NCBI GenBank assembly: GCA_028386065.3
Contig: JAKUCV010002073.1
Coordinates: 19,535 to 83,534, forward strand
Reading direction: 5' to 3'
Source of the DNA: Turnera subulata
Taxonomy: Eukaryota > Streptophyta > Magnoliopsida > Malpighiales > Passifloraceae
DNA: 64,000 nt
Positions 21,932 through 31,697 of this stretch are shown here, in pieces. A model generated the notes under the pieces. That model made no database searches, was not told the DNA's origin, and worked only from the letters and a program-made list of their open reading frames with translations. Position numbers and translations under genes: made by a program. Within the stretch, counting starts at the first letter, position 1; the number at the start of each line of letters is the position of its first letter.

Positions 21932-22040
21932 GGCCCACAAAGGGGAGAATAAACGAGCCCGGAGATGCCCTCTTGATTTTGCCAGATGGCCCATAAAAGG
22001 GGAGGATTAAGGAGCTCGGCCCGGGATAGCATAAAACCCT
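21932..22040 (+). promoter_or_regulatory. Site II (TGGGCC) motifs and telo box upstream of the EDM3-like gene
   Basis: GGCCCA occurs at 21932-21937 and 21988-21993; read on the other strand it is TGGGCC, the TCP-bound Site II element. A telo box AAACCCT lies at 22034-22040. This pairing is typical of promoters of plant housekeeping and translation-related genes. It is placed just before the inferred leader exon of the RRM gene. The motifs are seen directly; the function is inferred. Confidence 0.45.
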
Positions 22041-22361
22041 CATAAGAAAGCCTAAACACCGGCGCCTCTCTCTTTGCTGTGGCTCCGGTTTTATTTTGTT
22101 TCACTTTACCGGTATCAATCTCCGGAAGCAGTGAATCCAGCTTCATACATCGTACCTGGTATGATCTTAACCACCTTCACTTCTGTTCTAATTGTTTTTA
22201 ATTTGGTCTTTAACTCGAATACTATTGCGAATTTGGGCATTATAATGATAACCCCGCGCTCATACAATGTTTGATTACGAGATCTCTTGTGCTTTGCAAT
22301 TAATACCTCATGTTGTTATCACAAAATGGGATTTCCAAGTGTTTTTTAACAATTTCGACTT

Positions 22362-22527
22362 GGGTTTCTGATTTTGAACTTGTTTAGTCGGTAAAGTAGT
22401 AAAATTTAGATTTTTTATTGCCCCGGGAGGATCAATTTTGAATTGGGTTTCTGTTTCGAACTTGTTTAGTCGGTGAAGTAGTAAAATTTAGATGTTTTAG
22501 TGTCCAGGGAGGATCAATTTTGGTGTT
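22362..22527 (+). repeat. Tandem duplication of about 83 bp in the 5' leader intron
   Basis: Two head-to-tail copies with period about 83 begin at GGGTTTCTG (22362) and GGGTTTCTG (22445). Shared blocks include TTGTTTAGTCGGT, AGTAGTAAAATTTAGAT and GGGAGGATCAATTTTG. They lie between an inferred 5'-leader donor near 22157 (cctg/gtatg) and the acceptor just before the ATG, so they are probably intronic. Confidence 0.7.
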
Positions 22528-22576
22528 GAATGTTAACGTGGCTAACCCTTGATGTGATCGGATGCAGTAAACCCAG

Positions 22577-23590
22577 ATGGCCTCTTCTCCCACAGCTGAA
22601 GCCGAGTACGCTGCATTTTTAGAGAAGGTGAAGCGGACAGTTTACGTTGACAACCTGTCACCGCTGGTCACTGAAGCTGTCCTCACAACTGCTTTGGAAC
22701 AGTTCGGGAATGTCAAGAATGTTGATTTCATTCCAAACGACCTGATACCCGAGAACATCCCAAGTTGTGCTCTGGTGGAGATGGAGAGTGCCGAGCAAGC
22801 CAGGAATGTTGTCTCGACTTTAACCGAATTTCCCTTCATGATATCCGGGATGCCAAGGCCGGTAACAGCGTGGCCGGCTAGGCCCGAGATGTTTGATGAT
22901 CGTCCGGCAAAGCCTGGTAGGAAGAATGTTATTCAATGGTTGGAGCCAGGGCACAAGGATTTCGAGGCTGCAAAAAAAATGAAGGAGCTTGTGCAGAAGC
23001 ATGCTGCTGAAGATGCATTCATGCATCGGGTGAGTTTTTAAGTCTGATGGATCGCTGGTGACTGATAGTTGTGATTGTATTGTGTGCTTATGATGCATTT
23101 TGTTGCTTGGGGTGTGTTGATGTCTTTCGAGTTACTGGTGACTGATAGTTCCTGATGAGTTTACTTGGATCTTCTATTGTGTGCTTAAGGTGGATTCATG
23201 CATGCATAGATGTTCTATGGGTTACTGGTGACTGATAGTAACAAATATGTTTTATTATGATCTGCTATTGCATGCTGAGGGTGTATTGATGCATAGGGTA
23301 AATTAGATGTATTATGGGTTATGGGTGACTGATAGGTCGAATTATGGTTTCTTATGATTTAGTGAAGTTAGGGCAGGAGTTTTTGAACTGTACTGTTGAC
23401 ACATTACGTTTATCTCCCTGTTTTTTTTCCTCTTTAGGTGCTATTGGCGGAGGAAGAGAAGCTTTCAGAGCGGCAGGCAGAGGTTCTTAAAAATTCTTAT
23501 AAGAAGTTCGATATGATCGATAGCGTCATTGATGATGGAACTGCTAGTCATTTAGCACGATATTATAAAGCGAAGCTTCCAAATGAGTGA
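22577..23590 (+). CDS. Small RRM-domain protein, EDM3/AIPP1-like
   Basis: Two exons, 22577-23029 and 23438-23590, give 201 aa. Residues 20-95 form an RNA-recognition-motif-like fold: VYVDNLSPLVTEAVLTTALEQFG resembles RNP2 with helix 1, and ALVEMESAEQARNVV the degenerate RNP1 region. Then come a conserved PRPVTAWPARPEMFDDRP segment and a C-terminal helix rich in Glu/Lys. I recall this family as plant At1g05970 (AIPP1/EDM3). In Arabidopsis it works with ASI1 and EDM2 on genes that carry heterochromatin inside introns, promoting full-length transcript processing. That name is from memory, so no symbol is assigned. A noncoding leader exon ending near 22157 is likely. The donor cgg/gtgag and acceptor tttag are standard. 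Confidence 0.8.
23040..23335 (+). repeat. Imperfect tandem repeats inside the RRM-gene intron
   Basis: The phrase GGTGACTGATAG recurs about four times at roughly 85-105 bp spacing (near 23055, 23139, 23228 and 23325). Each is followed by a variant of TTCTATTGTGTGCTTA...GGTG.ATT.ATGCAT. The repeats begin directly after the exon 1 donor and fill most of the 408-bp intron. They are diverged, so they are not recent. Confidence 0.65.
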
Positions 23591-24656
23591 TGGTTTGCTA
23601 ACCTGGCTGCCCCTGTGAGGCACCTCGAAATGTATCTAAATTCTGTTTGTGGATGAGAACCTTAGAATAGAACTTCTGGAAATGGACTACCTAACCTGTA
23701 ATAGAATATGTATCGGTTTGTTGTTTTGTTGACAATTGTCCAGGAGAACCACTTTCCACTATGAAGCTTGATGCAGCAAAGTGGACTAAGACTGCTATTT
23801 TCTTCTCTATTCGGATTGTAACCAAATGACTATGTGGTAGGTTGTAAGATGCAAAGATTGCTTCTCGTATTCATCCTTTTTTTTTTTGGTGTAGGCCTTC
23901 AACTTGTGCGATTAAAGGATGTGATATGTGCAAGTTCTAGGTTCCTTTCAAGGCCCCATTGAGAAGGGTCATTTCTGCCAAGGCACTGAAATGCACCTGG
24001 ATTGTGGGGGTTCCTTCGTTTCTATTTTCGGGATTTGGATTCTCTCCGTGCAGTATTCAACAGGAGAGATCCAGATTCAACGAACAGGACAGGACATAAC
24101 TTTACAGGAGAGGATCTCAATCCCTATTTTCGTTATGGGCATCTTATCTTATGCAAAGGCTAACAGGCCCCTGGTCCATAAGGGGTTCCGCCCAATGCAT
24201 AGTCTGTGCAGCCAACCAGGAAAATCAACTTAATTTTTTTTTTTTAAAACAAACCAGGGGTGGCAATTCAACTTTTGTTTTGTCATTCCTTATTTTTTGT
24301 GGTTGCAATTGCATCAATATGGAGTTTCTTCCTTTCTCTTTAACAAATAAAAAAGCTTCCCCCTAATAAAATAACAATGCTGTGGGGTTCATGGTGGGTA
24401 GTAGAGAGTGAAAGAGAGAGTATCCTAGCCTCACCCACAATCCTACATCCAGCCAATCAAAATCCTGTATTGCAGTATCCTCAATGACCTCTTCACTTCC
24501 CCCCTTCACAAGTTCCTTATCAATAATCCACGCACCCATATCTCTCCATAATACCATCAATATTCCTCCCCTTCAACTTCCTTCCTTGATGACTTACTAA
24601 CTTCCTGCCCTCTTCCCTTTCCATCATCACACAAACACAAAACACATAACACAAAA
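23591..24656. other. 3' UTR of the RRM gene, spacer and GUN4 leader
   Basis: The first 300 bases are likely 3' UTR. The middle (about 23900-24230) has an open plus-strand frame of 101 aa with no recognisable motif; it looks like spacer. From about 24500 the sequence is C/T-rich and A/C-rich, typical of the leader of the downstream chloroplast gene. Confidence 0.4.
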
Positions 24657-25487
24657 ATGACTACCAATTCTATACAGTCTCTCTACCACCACCACCACTC
24701 TACTTCCCTCGTCAAGCTCCAATCTTCAGACACCACCCCTTCTCCTCCCTCTTTCCTCAAACCCACCACCACCACCACCAACACTTCTTCTCTCTTACTC
24801 TCCATCTCCTCCTCCTCCTCCTCCTCCTCCTCTTCTTCTCATTCCACCACCTTATTCTCCATCTCCCCCACCACCTCCACACCACCCTCCACTTCCCAAA
24901 CCTTCACCCTCGACCTCCTCAAGCACCACCTCTCCGCCCAAGACTTCCGCCAAGCCGACGAAGAAACCCGCCGCCTCCTCATCGTACTGGCCGGCGAAGC
25001 CGCCCAGAAGCGCGGCTACGTCTTCTTCTCCGAGGTACAGTTCATCGCGGAGGAAGACCTCAAGGCCATCGACGAGCTGTGGAGGCAGCACAGCGACAAC
25101 AGGTTCGGGTACAGCGTGCAGAAGAGAATATGGCAGCAAAAGGCCAACAAGGACTTCACCAAGTTCTTCATCAAGGTCGGGTGGATGAAGAAGCTCGACA
25201 CCGAGGTGGAGCAGTACAACTACAGGTCGTTCCCTAATGAGTTCGTCTGGGAGCTCAACGACGACACGCCCGAGGGTCACCTGCCTTTGACCAATGCGCT
25301 TAGGGGAACTCAGTTGCTGACTAGTATTTTTAACCATCCTGCTTTTGAGGCTGAGGAAGCAGAGGGTAACAGCAGCGGTGGAGAAGAGGATAAATTTGAT
25401 GGTGGAGATAAAAATGGAGGCCTCAAGGGGTTAAGGGATGGGTCTAAGCTATTGAGCAAGGTTTTCAAGCCTGATTACAGCTTTTGA
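24657..25487 (+). CDS. GUN4: Tetrapyrrole-binding protein GUN4, chloroplastic
   Basis: Intronless, 276 aa. The first about 75 residues are Ser/Thr-rich with few acidic residues and a run of serines, which fits a chloroplast transit peptide. The GUN4 core runs from about 82 to 230: LLKHHLSAQDFRQADEETRR, then GYVFFSEVQFIAEEDLKAID, LWRQHSDNRFGYSVQKRIW, FFIKVGWMKKL and the NYRSFPNEFVWEL end. Those conserved blocks form the greasy-hand porphyrin-binding pocket. GUN4 binds protoporphyrin IX and Mg-protoporphyrin and stimulates magnesium chelatase (CHLH) at plastid membranes. The C-terminal Gly/Glu-rich tail with the conserved phosphorylatable end (LLSKVFKPDYSF) is typical of land plants. The ATG is the first in the leader. 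The CTC/TCC run at 24810-24837 encodes the serine tract and may vary in length between alleles. Confidence 0.95.
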   Translation: MTTNSIQSLYHHHHSTSLVKLQSSDTTPSPPSFLKPTTTTTNTSSLLLSISSSSSSSSSSSHSTTLFSISPTTSTPPSTSQTFTLDLLKHHLSAQDFRQADEETRRLLIVLAGEAAQKRGYVFFSEVQFIAEEDLKAIDELWRQHSDNRFGYSVQKRIWQQKANKDFTKFFIKVGWMKKLDTEVEQYNYRSFPNEFVWELNDDTPEGHLPLTNALRGTQLLTSIFNHPAFEAEEAEGNSSGGEEDKFDGGDKNGGLKGLRDGSKLLSKVFKPDYSF

Positions 25488-26544
25488 ATGTGATATTAGT
25501 GTGGGATTTGGCCTCCCTCCCCCTTATTTTTTTGTTTACACTTGTGATGGAAGTTATCCACTGATTTCCCTTCTATTCTCTGTTTTTTGTTTTCACTTTT
25601 TCACTATTAATTAACGGTAATACAAAAAGGCGAGTTGTTTATTACTTTATTTACTTAGTAATTCACAACTGATACCAAAAATGTGCAGTGTCGTTCCAGT
25701 AGAAAGACCAGTGAGCCAGTGTACTTGTCCATGACAAATGAAAAAAAGCATTCGACTCCTTTGTACTTTTTGCTGCTCTCTAACGAAATTATATAGTACT
25801 CTTTTTTTCTTGATTGATTCTAAAGCGATTAGATTATATTGTACTAGTACCTTTTACAGAAACATAGTGTATAGTAATAGCACTGCAATTATCGAAAAAA
25901 AAAAGTACTACTTTATAACTGGGAATTTGGTGCTTTACTATGTTGTTGTAATTCCATTTGCCCAAAAAAAAGGTGACTGGCATCTCTATTCTTTTTTTTT
26001 TTTTGATTACTCTATTCTTGATTATGACCATAATGCTGCCATCATTGCCTTCCTAAACTAGGATTCTTTCTCATCATTCCCCCTTATAAAATCCATTTCC
26101 CCTGCTTTATTTGCCAAGAGAAAGGCAACTACAAAAGGCAAAAGAATTGTTCAAATTTGTCTTAGTAGAATATTTCTATGGACAATTTATCAGCCATAGC
26201 ATGAATTGCCATTTCCCTTGCTAACGTTTCATGTTGGATGTCGGACTGACAAATCAATCTATAACTTATTTGAGCATCAGAAGCAATTTCTTTATCCATA
26301 TTGTAGACAAAGTTTTTTTTTTTTTTCATTTTAACAATCATACACACACAAAATTTGCATTTCTCTCGTACTTTTCGTCCTAGAAACATTAACAAATTAG
26401 CTAAAATGCCTTGTGATGATGTTTCCATGGAAATTTGTAGTGAGCAAGTTACTAAAATAATATAGGCAGAAGAAAAAAAATGTAAAATAACGAACCGAGT
26501 CAATAGACAATCAAAATAATTTTTTCTTGGGTTTTAAAACATAA
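25488..26544. other. GUN4 3' UTR and intergenic DNA
   Basis: AT-rich spacer with no gene recognised. Low-complexity A/T runs occur at about 25896-25906 and 26314-26327. It contains one micro-insertion at 25984-26019, listed separately. Confidence 0.4.
25984..26019 (-). repeat. Micro retro-insertion with 10-bp direct repeats
   Basis: CTCTATTCTT at 25984-25993 and again at 26010-26019 flanks a 16-bp insert of eleven T plus GATTA. Read on the minus strand this is a short unique piece followed by poly(A), as left by target-primed LINE integration. Confidence 0.55.
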
Positions 26545-26641
26545 AGCCCATTACATTTGCATCTGGATCCGATCCGTAGTCCAATATATAAATATTCCAA
26601 GCCCAAACACTTCCCCGCTATAACAACGTCAACGTAGCCCA
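26545..26641 (+). promoter_or_regulatory. Three AGCCCA (Site II, TGGGCT) motifs before the L18 gene
   Basis: AGCCCA appears at 26545-26550, 26600-26605 and 26636-26641, reading TGGGCT on the minus strand. Clusters of Site II elements are characteristic of plant ribosomal-protein promoters, including nuclear genes for mitochondrial ribosomal proteins. Pieces of this segment recur at about 30940, 37200 and 40720 beside PRISE copies. Confidence 0.5.
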
Positions 26642-26659
26642 ACTCCACTCCACCATTTC

Positions 26660-26661
<2 letters not shown>

Positions 26662-26703
<42 letters not shown>
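26662..26703 (+). repeat. (CT)n microsatellite in the L18 5' leader
   Basis: About 21 uninterrupted CT dinucleotides, 25 bp upstream of the L18 start codon. Pyrimidine tracts in this position are common in plant leaders. The length is likely polymorphic. Confidence 0.9.
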
Positions 26704-26708
<5 letters not shown>

Positions 26709-26727
26709 GCACGCGACGACGGAGAAG

Positions 26728-27117
26728 ATGTCGACGAACCAGCAACGGCACCTGCTCCGCCTTGTTCTGTCGTGCCGGAAGCTCACCGCTCAGGTGACCA
26801 ATCCCTCCACCTCCACGATAATCGCCATGGCCTCCTCCACGGAGCAGGAGTTCCTCGCGCAGTACCGCGCCAGGCTCGCCCGCTTCCCCCTCTCCCGCCA
26901 CAACATCTGGGACGCCAGCATGGCCTCCCGCGTCGGCGAGAAGCTAGGGTTCCGCCTCAAGGAGATCGGCATCACCAGCATCGGCATCGACCTCGATGAG
27001 GAGCTCTCGCGCCCCGTACATCACCGGAAGCGCGTGCTGCCGCTCTTCGATTCCGTTAAGCGCGTCGGCGTCGACGTCGACGGAGCGGAGAAGCTGGGAG
27101 AGATCGGGCCCGTGTAG
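26728..27117 (+). CDS. L18-type (uL18) ribosomal protein, probably mitochondrial
   Basis: 129 aa, one coding exon. LLRLVLSCRKLTAQVTN with IIAMASSTEQEF matches the start of the uL18 fold. ASRVGEKLGFRLKEIGITSIGIDL is its central helix and strand, and the conserved HHRKRVLPLFDSVKRVGVDVDG closes it. Bacterial-type L18 binds 5S rRNA in the large ribosomal subunit. The small size and lack of a eukaryotic L5e extension suggest an organellar protein, and a mitochondrial location is inferred from plant homologues annotated as ribosomal L18p/L5e family. The start chosen is the first ATG after the CT repeat; an internal ATG at 26827 would cut into the conserved fold. The sequence is unusually GC-rich compared with its surroundings. 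A spliced 3' UTR is possible (acceptor-like sequence near 27395). Confidence 0.85.
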   Translation: MSTNQQRHLLRLVLSCRKLTAQVTNPSTSTIIAMASSTEQEFLAQYRARLARFPLSRHNIWDASMASRVGEKLGFRLKEIGITSIGIDLDEELSRPVHHRKRVLPLFDSVKRVGVDVDGAEKLGEIGPV

Positions 27118-28427
27118 ACTTTGTACAAGGTATATACACTGACATCGATATACCGGGAAAACTTTTTTTATGGAATTTAATCGATTTTGCTGCATCTGAC
27201 ACTTGTAGAAAACTAAATTTTGATTGTATCAATAAAAATATCAATTCTTTTGGGCAATTATGACCTGAAGATGACATTTTGTTGTTGTTGATATCATTTT
27301 CATTTGAGAAAGATTGGTTCTTAGCCTATTGGATGTATGGGAACGACATGTCGGTTTTGGCGTTGGAAAGCACAGTTATGGGCTTTTGTTTTCAGGCATC
27401 AGGAAATGATGGAAAGAAGAGAAAATGTAACTATGTAGAGATGCTAGTGGATAGTTCAGATATTGATTTTCTCAGGAAGTTTTTCTTAAATGCTGCTAAC
27501 CATTCTTACATGACTGAACTGTATAGCAATTGTGTCCAACTCATCACTTGTGAGTCTAACAGTATTTGCAAATGAATCTATCAGAAGAAGAAAATGTGAT
27601 TATTTGGTTGTTTTGCTAGTGCACGAAGCGTATCTTTTCCTTCAATTTTTCAGCCGAAGCTCATGCCTTGGTTTACCTTTATGGAACCATACAAATCATC
27701 TGTTTTTCGTCTGCTGTTTTGAGTGAACCAGGCACAGCAGCTTGTGCTCCTCTGCTCTCCGTTTCTGGTTTCATTACCACCATTGTCTCCTCTGAACAAA
27801 CTTATTCTTGGCTTACCTTGTTAGATTGTTGAGTTTTGATGCCACCCAAAACTTCTTTTTTAATCGTGGGAACTATCTCCTGGCCATCTTTATTACATTT
27901 TCCAGTACAAATACCTCTTCTTCTCCCTTGTCTCCACCTTGTACGCAATTCGTCTGCCCCTTAGCTCCTTTGTTACATTATAAAAGCAGAGCACTGTTTT
28001 TTCGCTGTTTCACTTCCTTTATGGCTCGACGACGCGTTTGCAGATTTCCATGGGATCAGATGTCTTAATGATCTAGGAAAGCATCTTAATTATCAGAGTG
28101 AAGCCGAATAATATGTCGTTTGTGGTGTCTCACCAATTGCCTGCTGCCATTTCTTTCTACAAATTATAAATAATCTTGCAATGTATGGGATGGCATCAAT
28201 AAAAACGGGAAGCTGTATTAATAGAATGTTTTGCGCATACTCTTTTTGGGCACATTGGGCAGATATAAACAAATTGTAGTTCAGCTCTATCTTTCGGCAC
28301 CAAGCAATCAAACCAGAATATAACAGCAGCTTAATATGATTACATAAAATCTAATTTCACACGGATACATTAAGGGGATGCCTGAATACATTTTGGCAAA
28401 TAGAAGACGACATTCGAACCAGGATGT
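27118..28427. other. L18 3' region and spacer before the PRISE array
   Basis: No gene recognised; open frames of 60-98 aa carry no motifs. Two blocks (about 27700-27760 and 28115-28170) resemble 31200-31500, upstream of the second PRISE copy, for example the shared CTGCCTGCTGCCATTT-type block. This spacer therefore belongs to the duplicated unit. Confidence 0.45.
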
Positions 28428-29558
28428 TCATGGAATGATTTTCATATCTCTCAATCTTTGTACCCATATGGGGATGCTCTTCAGTGTGTCTGCATACCCA
28501 AAGAAACCAAACTCACGGCTCTTGTTCATGCTACAAACATGTTGAAAACCTAAATGCAGAACTATACTGCATGCCTCAGGACATGTGGCATCCTTGACCC
28601 TGGTCTGGATCAAACCATATTTTTCCATAATCTCTTCCCACACTTTCTCCTTGTCCTTCATGAACCCAACCCAATCAAACCTCTCATCCTCATCATCAAA
28701 TGGCACAAATTCAAGATCAAATGCCTCGCTCAACACTCTCCACACACTCTTCCAAGTGAAAACATCACCATTAGTGCAGTTGAATGCCTGGTTCTTAGCC
28801 TTATCAGTCACAGCTGCCCATACATGTTGCTGTGCTAGCACCTCAGCATCAGACATGTCGCAGAAGTGCTCCCATGTATACTTGCTGCCAGGATACCGAA
28901 ACGGCAGCCCTTGATACCGGCAAATAGTGGCATAAACTGCTAGAGTCAGCAACGCATTGTGAAAACTCCTCGATGACGCGCCTATTATTATGGATGACCT
29001 GTGAACAGAATATGTGACAGAAGGCGAGTATGATGCAACCAAGTCTTCTAAAGCATAGTAAAAATTGGGGTAAGGAAGCCTAGCCATGTCTTCTCTGTAC
29101 GGTGGTTCATGGTTGACAAGTTGGCCTGCAAGTGAAGGATCAAATATTGGACCCATGTAGTGTTTAGTGCCAGTTTGCAAGGAGATGTGCTTGAGAGGTG
29201 ACCGAGGATCAGACTTGAGTGTGCCAAGTACGTTGTTTAGCATCGTAGAATTCGAGGTGACGTTAACTTGTTCATCTTCACAAAGTTGGATGGCGACCCA
29301 GAAGACATGGGTGACTTTGGGGGCTAAGGGGCCGAGTTTCTCTATTGTATCATTGTTGTCCAAGGCATCCACCGCTACAAAATCATCCAACAAAAAAGAG
29401 GGAAACCACTCTGGCAATTGACGTCTAGCCATACCATACACTTTCCATGGACCGCCTGAGGTTGTGGGCTTCTTTAGAAGTTCTACTAAGCTGCAGCCCA
29501 CCATGCCCGTGACACCCACGATCAGAGCAACTGATGTGTGTGAGTTTGCTCGAGCCAT
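28428..29558 (-). CDS. PRISE-family enone reductase, copy A
   Basis: 376 aa from the ATG at 29558. An in-frame ATG 22 codons upstream is less likely because every paralogue starts at the MA...SVALIVG position. It is an extended short-chain dehydrogenase (SDR75R; progesterone 5beta-reductase/iridoid synthase-like). The NADPH-binding glycine motif lies in VALIVGVTGMVG. YGMARR binds the cofactor phosphate, THVFWVA follows, LQTGTKHYMGP holds the catalytic lysine and NFYYALED the catalytic tyrosine, and YSVHRSSIIIGAS closes the active site. The C-terminus is the shared FQHVCSMNKSREFGFFGYADTLKSIPMWVQRLRDMKIIP type. The family reduces activated enones with NADPH in the cytosol; the natural substrate is unknown. 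No introns. First member of the array, all on the same strand. Confidence 0.9.
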   Translation of the reverse strand: MARANSHTSVALIVGVTGMVGCSLVELLKKPTTSGGPWKVYGMARRQLPEWFPSFLLDDFVAVDALDNNDTIEKLGPLAPKVTHVFWVAIQLCEDEQVNVTSNSTMLNNVLGTLKSDPRSPLKHISLQTGTKHYMGPIFDPSLAGQLVNHEPPYREDMARLPYPNFYYALEDLVASYSPSVTYSVHRSSIIIGASSRSFHNALLTLAVYATICRYQGLPFRYPGSKYTWEHFCDMSDAEVLAQQHVWAAVTDKAKNQAFNCTNGDVFTWKSVWRVLSEAFDLEFVPFDDEDERFDWVGFMKDKEKVWEEIMEKYGLIQTRVKDATCPEACSIVLHLGFQHVCSMNKSREFGFFGYADTLKSIPIWVQRLRDMKIIP

Positions 29559-30202
29559 AATCCTTCTTGTGTGAATGTGCTGCAAGAGGAAGAAGGGAAA
29601 GGTATAGAGGACGTAACTAGGCAAGTAGACTTTGTACGGCTGTTATTGCAACAAATACTTCAATCAATATGGACCCAGTATTCATACTTTACTTTAAAAA
29701 TTAAAACCAACCAAGGCACATATGTCCACATGTTTGACACAAATAAGAAAATTTTTCTCATTCGGTATCCGGAGTTTTGTCCGACTAATCCAGAATTGAC
29801 ACGAGTAATTCGCTACCCTGGTGGATAAGTCTCCAATTTTTTTTACAGTAAAAGCAACAAGTAGCCTTGCATTTACAGCTTTTTTAAAAACAAAATACCA
29901 GACATAAAATTTAATTGCATAATTTGGTTGAAAACTAAATGAATTAGATTCAATACACATGCTAAAATATGTGCCGGCCTGGGATAATATGGCCGTCGAG
30001 TGGGGAGACTGGATGTTTTCTCCATACATGTGTCTGTTCAAGTATGCGATGTATGCAGTATTGCTGTACTAACTGTATTTCTACGTTCGACAAAAAAAAA
30101 ACTGTATTTCTTCGTTTGAGATGTTTGAACTTCAGTACTTGTAAGTTTATTTATGTGGAATGAATGAGACATATATATTCTGGCAAAAAAAAAAAAAATA
30201 TG

Positions 30203-30406
30203 GCCGTGTTAAACTGAAAACTACAGAGTGGGTAAAGAAGGATAAAAGAAGAACGAGACAACTAATATTTTATTTTATTTTATTGGCTTTTTTTTTTTTT
30301 TTGTCTTCCTCTCTTCGATCGAGTGAGTGTTTTAGTTGTCTCGTTCTTCTTTTATCCTTCTATTTGTCACTTTATACCCACTCTGTAGTTTTCAATTTAA
30401 CACGGC
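30203..30406. mobile_element. MITE-like inverted repeat (hairpin)
   Basis: The left arm (30203-30264) and right arm (30333-30406) are near-perfect reverse complements. GCCGTGTTAAA..GAAAACTA opens the left arm and TTAACACGGC closes the right; the inner parts GAAGGATAAAAGAAGAACG and CGTTCTTCTTTTATCCTTC also pair. The loop is T-rich. I could not identify a clear target duplication, so the family is unknown. Such hairpins can yield small RNAs if transcribed. Confidence 0.6.
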
Positions 30407-30420
30407 TTTCCCAAATAAAA

Positions 30421-31500
30421 TATCTTGGAGCCGGTGCAATGAGATGGGATAAAAAGATGCCTTGTCCATTTATCTTGGAGCCGGTACATTTATACATTTT
30501 TTTTTTGGTTTTTGTACATTTATACATTTGGCTGCAGCGTGACGAAATTAAGCACTATTATAATTGGGGAATATATCCACATCAAATTATATATTTGCCA
30601 ATTAGCATCCCGTCGTTTAGATTGCATGAGGTTATTTGAGCATAGGAAGCGAGGGCAGATAGGCTTGCAAATGTTTCTTTAGTGAGGAATGGAAAATATC
30701 CACATCAAATAGTAGCTTTTTTTGTATGTCATAGTCAAATAGTAATTTGTACAATAATTTTTACTATTTTATCGACAATATAAAAAGCAAAATAATTGAC
30801 CGAGTCCGAGACACTGTATAACAGGAAAAAAGTTTAGAAAATAAAAATAAGATTTTTTTTTTTTTTTACAAATTCCCATTATATTTTCATTTCCATATGT
30901 TCCATGGGCTTTCCCCTTTCTGGGCTTAGCTGTACTCTAAAGATTTATATATTAAGCCCAAACTTCTCCTCGCTGTAACAACAACGGCTAGCCCGAATCT
31001 GTTGAACCACTGCCCTCTCTCTGTTATGTCAAGGATCAACTGCGTCCAGTTGGTCCCATTTGCTCAATTTTCACCAGCTTTTTTGGGTTCATTGCCAAAC
31101 AGTGACTGCTCAACAGAATTTATTAAAGCAAAACAAATTGCATTTAGGGACATGAGAATCTTGACCACAAAAGTCTCTTCAACCTCCATCATCCGTAACA
31201 GTTATTTCTGTCTGCTGTTTATTTTGAGTGAAATCTATCACCAGCCACTGGAACATGGGCAGTTTGTGCTACATAGCAATAATATTATGTCCACAAGGAC
31301 CACAACCTTGTCATTGGTTTGGTTAGTCAATTTTCACCGGCTTTTGGGCTCATTACCAAACATAGCTCCTCAAGCCAATTCGTCCTTTTTCTTCCATGTT
31401 AATTTTTGCTGCAACCCAAAATTTAATCTTTTCTCCTAAGACCCAAAACTTCATATTCGGGTAATAAGAGAAACTGCCTGCTGCCATTTTCTACAAACTA
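30421..31500 (+). repeat. Duplicated spacer segment; inverted partner at about 36110-36680
   Basis: Blocks match the reverse complement of 36110-36680 in the same order: GGAGCCGGTGCAATGA, GGCTGCAGCGT, TTTGCTCAATTTTCACC, GGACATGAGAATCTTGACCA, and CTGCCTGCTGCCATTTT. The first copy has about 480 extra bases between roughly 30560 and 31040 that the partner lacks. Confidence 0.7.
30940..31020 (+). pseudogene. Decayed piece of the L18 promoter/leader
   Basis: TATATTAAGCCCAAACTTCT, then a CGCTGTAACAACAACG block and a short CCCTCTCTCTC tract parallel 26585-26690 upstream of the L18 gene (AAGCCCAAACACTTCC, CGCTATAACAACG, CT repeat). No L18 reading frame follows; the sequence changes into the duplicated spacer. 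Confidence 0.5.
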
Positions 31501-31697
31501 TTAAGAACAGGCTATCTAAAGGGCGAGGGGTTGAAGTAATAGCTAGATATATAGAAACGCAAATTTTATTTATGTAACATTATGGCACAAATGAAAACAA
31601 ACGATACTTACTGCTGCTCTACGTACCTTTCTGAATTCTGATGCTTGGACTTCATATTTAAGTAAACAGAAACAAACGTACGGGTTAATCATTCTTT

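Larger units (their letters stand above)
29559..31697. other. Spacer between PRISE copies A and B
   Basis: Holds the copy-A promoter (29560-29840), the hairpin repeat at 30203-30406, a piece of the L18 promoter near 30940-31010 and the segment 30421-31500 that recurs inverted at 36110-36680. Two plus-strand frames (30160-30639, 31002-31439) have no protein motif and are not called. Confidence 0.45.

Noticed and set aside
24852..25337. 161-aa minus-strand frame antisense to GUN4
   Set aside because: A shadow of the GC-rich GUN4 coding sequence; the composition mirrors sense-strand codons.
26772..26999. Overlapping frames in the L18 gene
   Set aside because: Alternate-frame shadows of a GC-rich exon; the L18 frame has the clear fold match.
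30071..30111. Micro-insertion ACGTTCGAC plus A8 between AACTGTATTTCT repeats
   Set aside because: The match between sides can be extended with mismatches through most of the insert, so a simple imperfect tandem duplication is equally likely; kept out of the firm list.
30160..30639. 159-aa plus-strand frame
   Set aside because: Runs through the hairpin repeat and poly(T); hydrophobic runs come from T-rich DNA, not a transmembrane protein.
31002..31439. 145-aa plus-strand frame in the A/B spacer
   Set aside because: Lies in the duplicated spacer; the inverted partner at 36110-36680 does not preserve the frame, so no coding constraint is seen.
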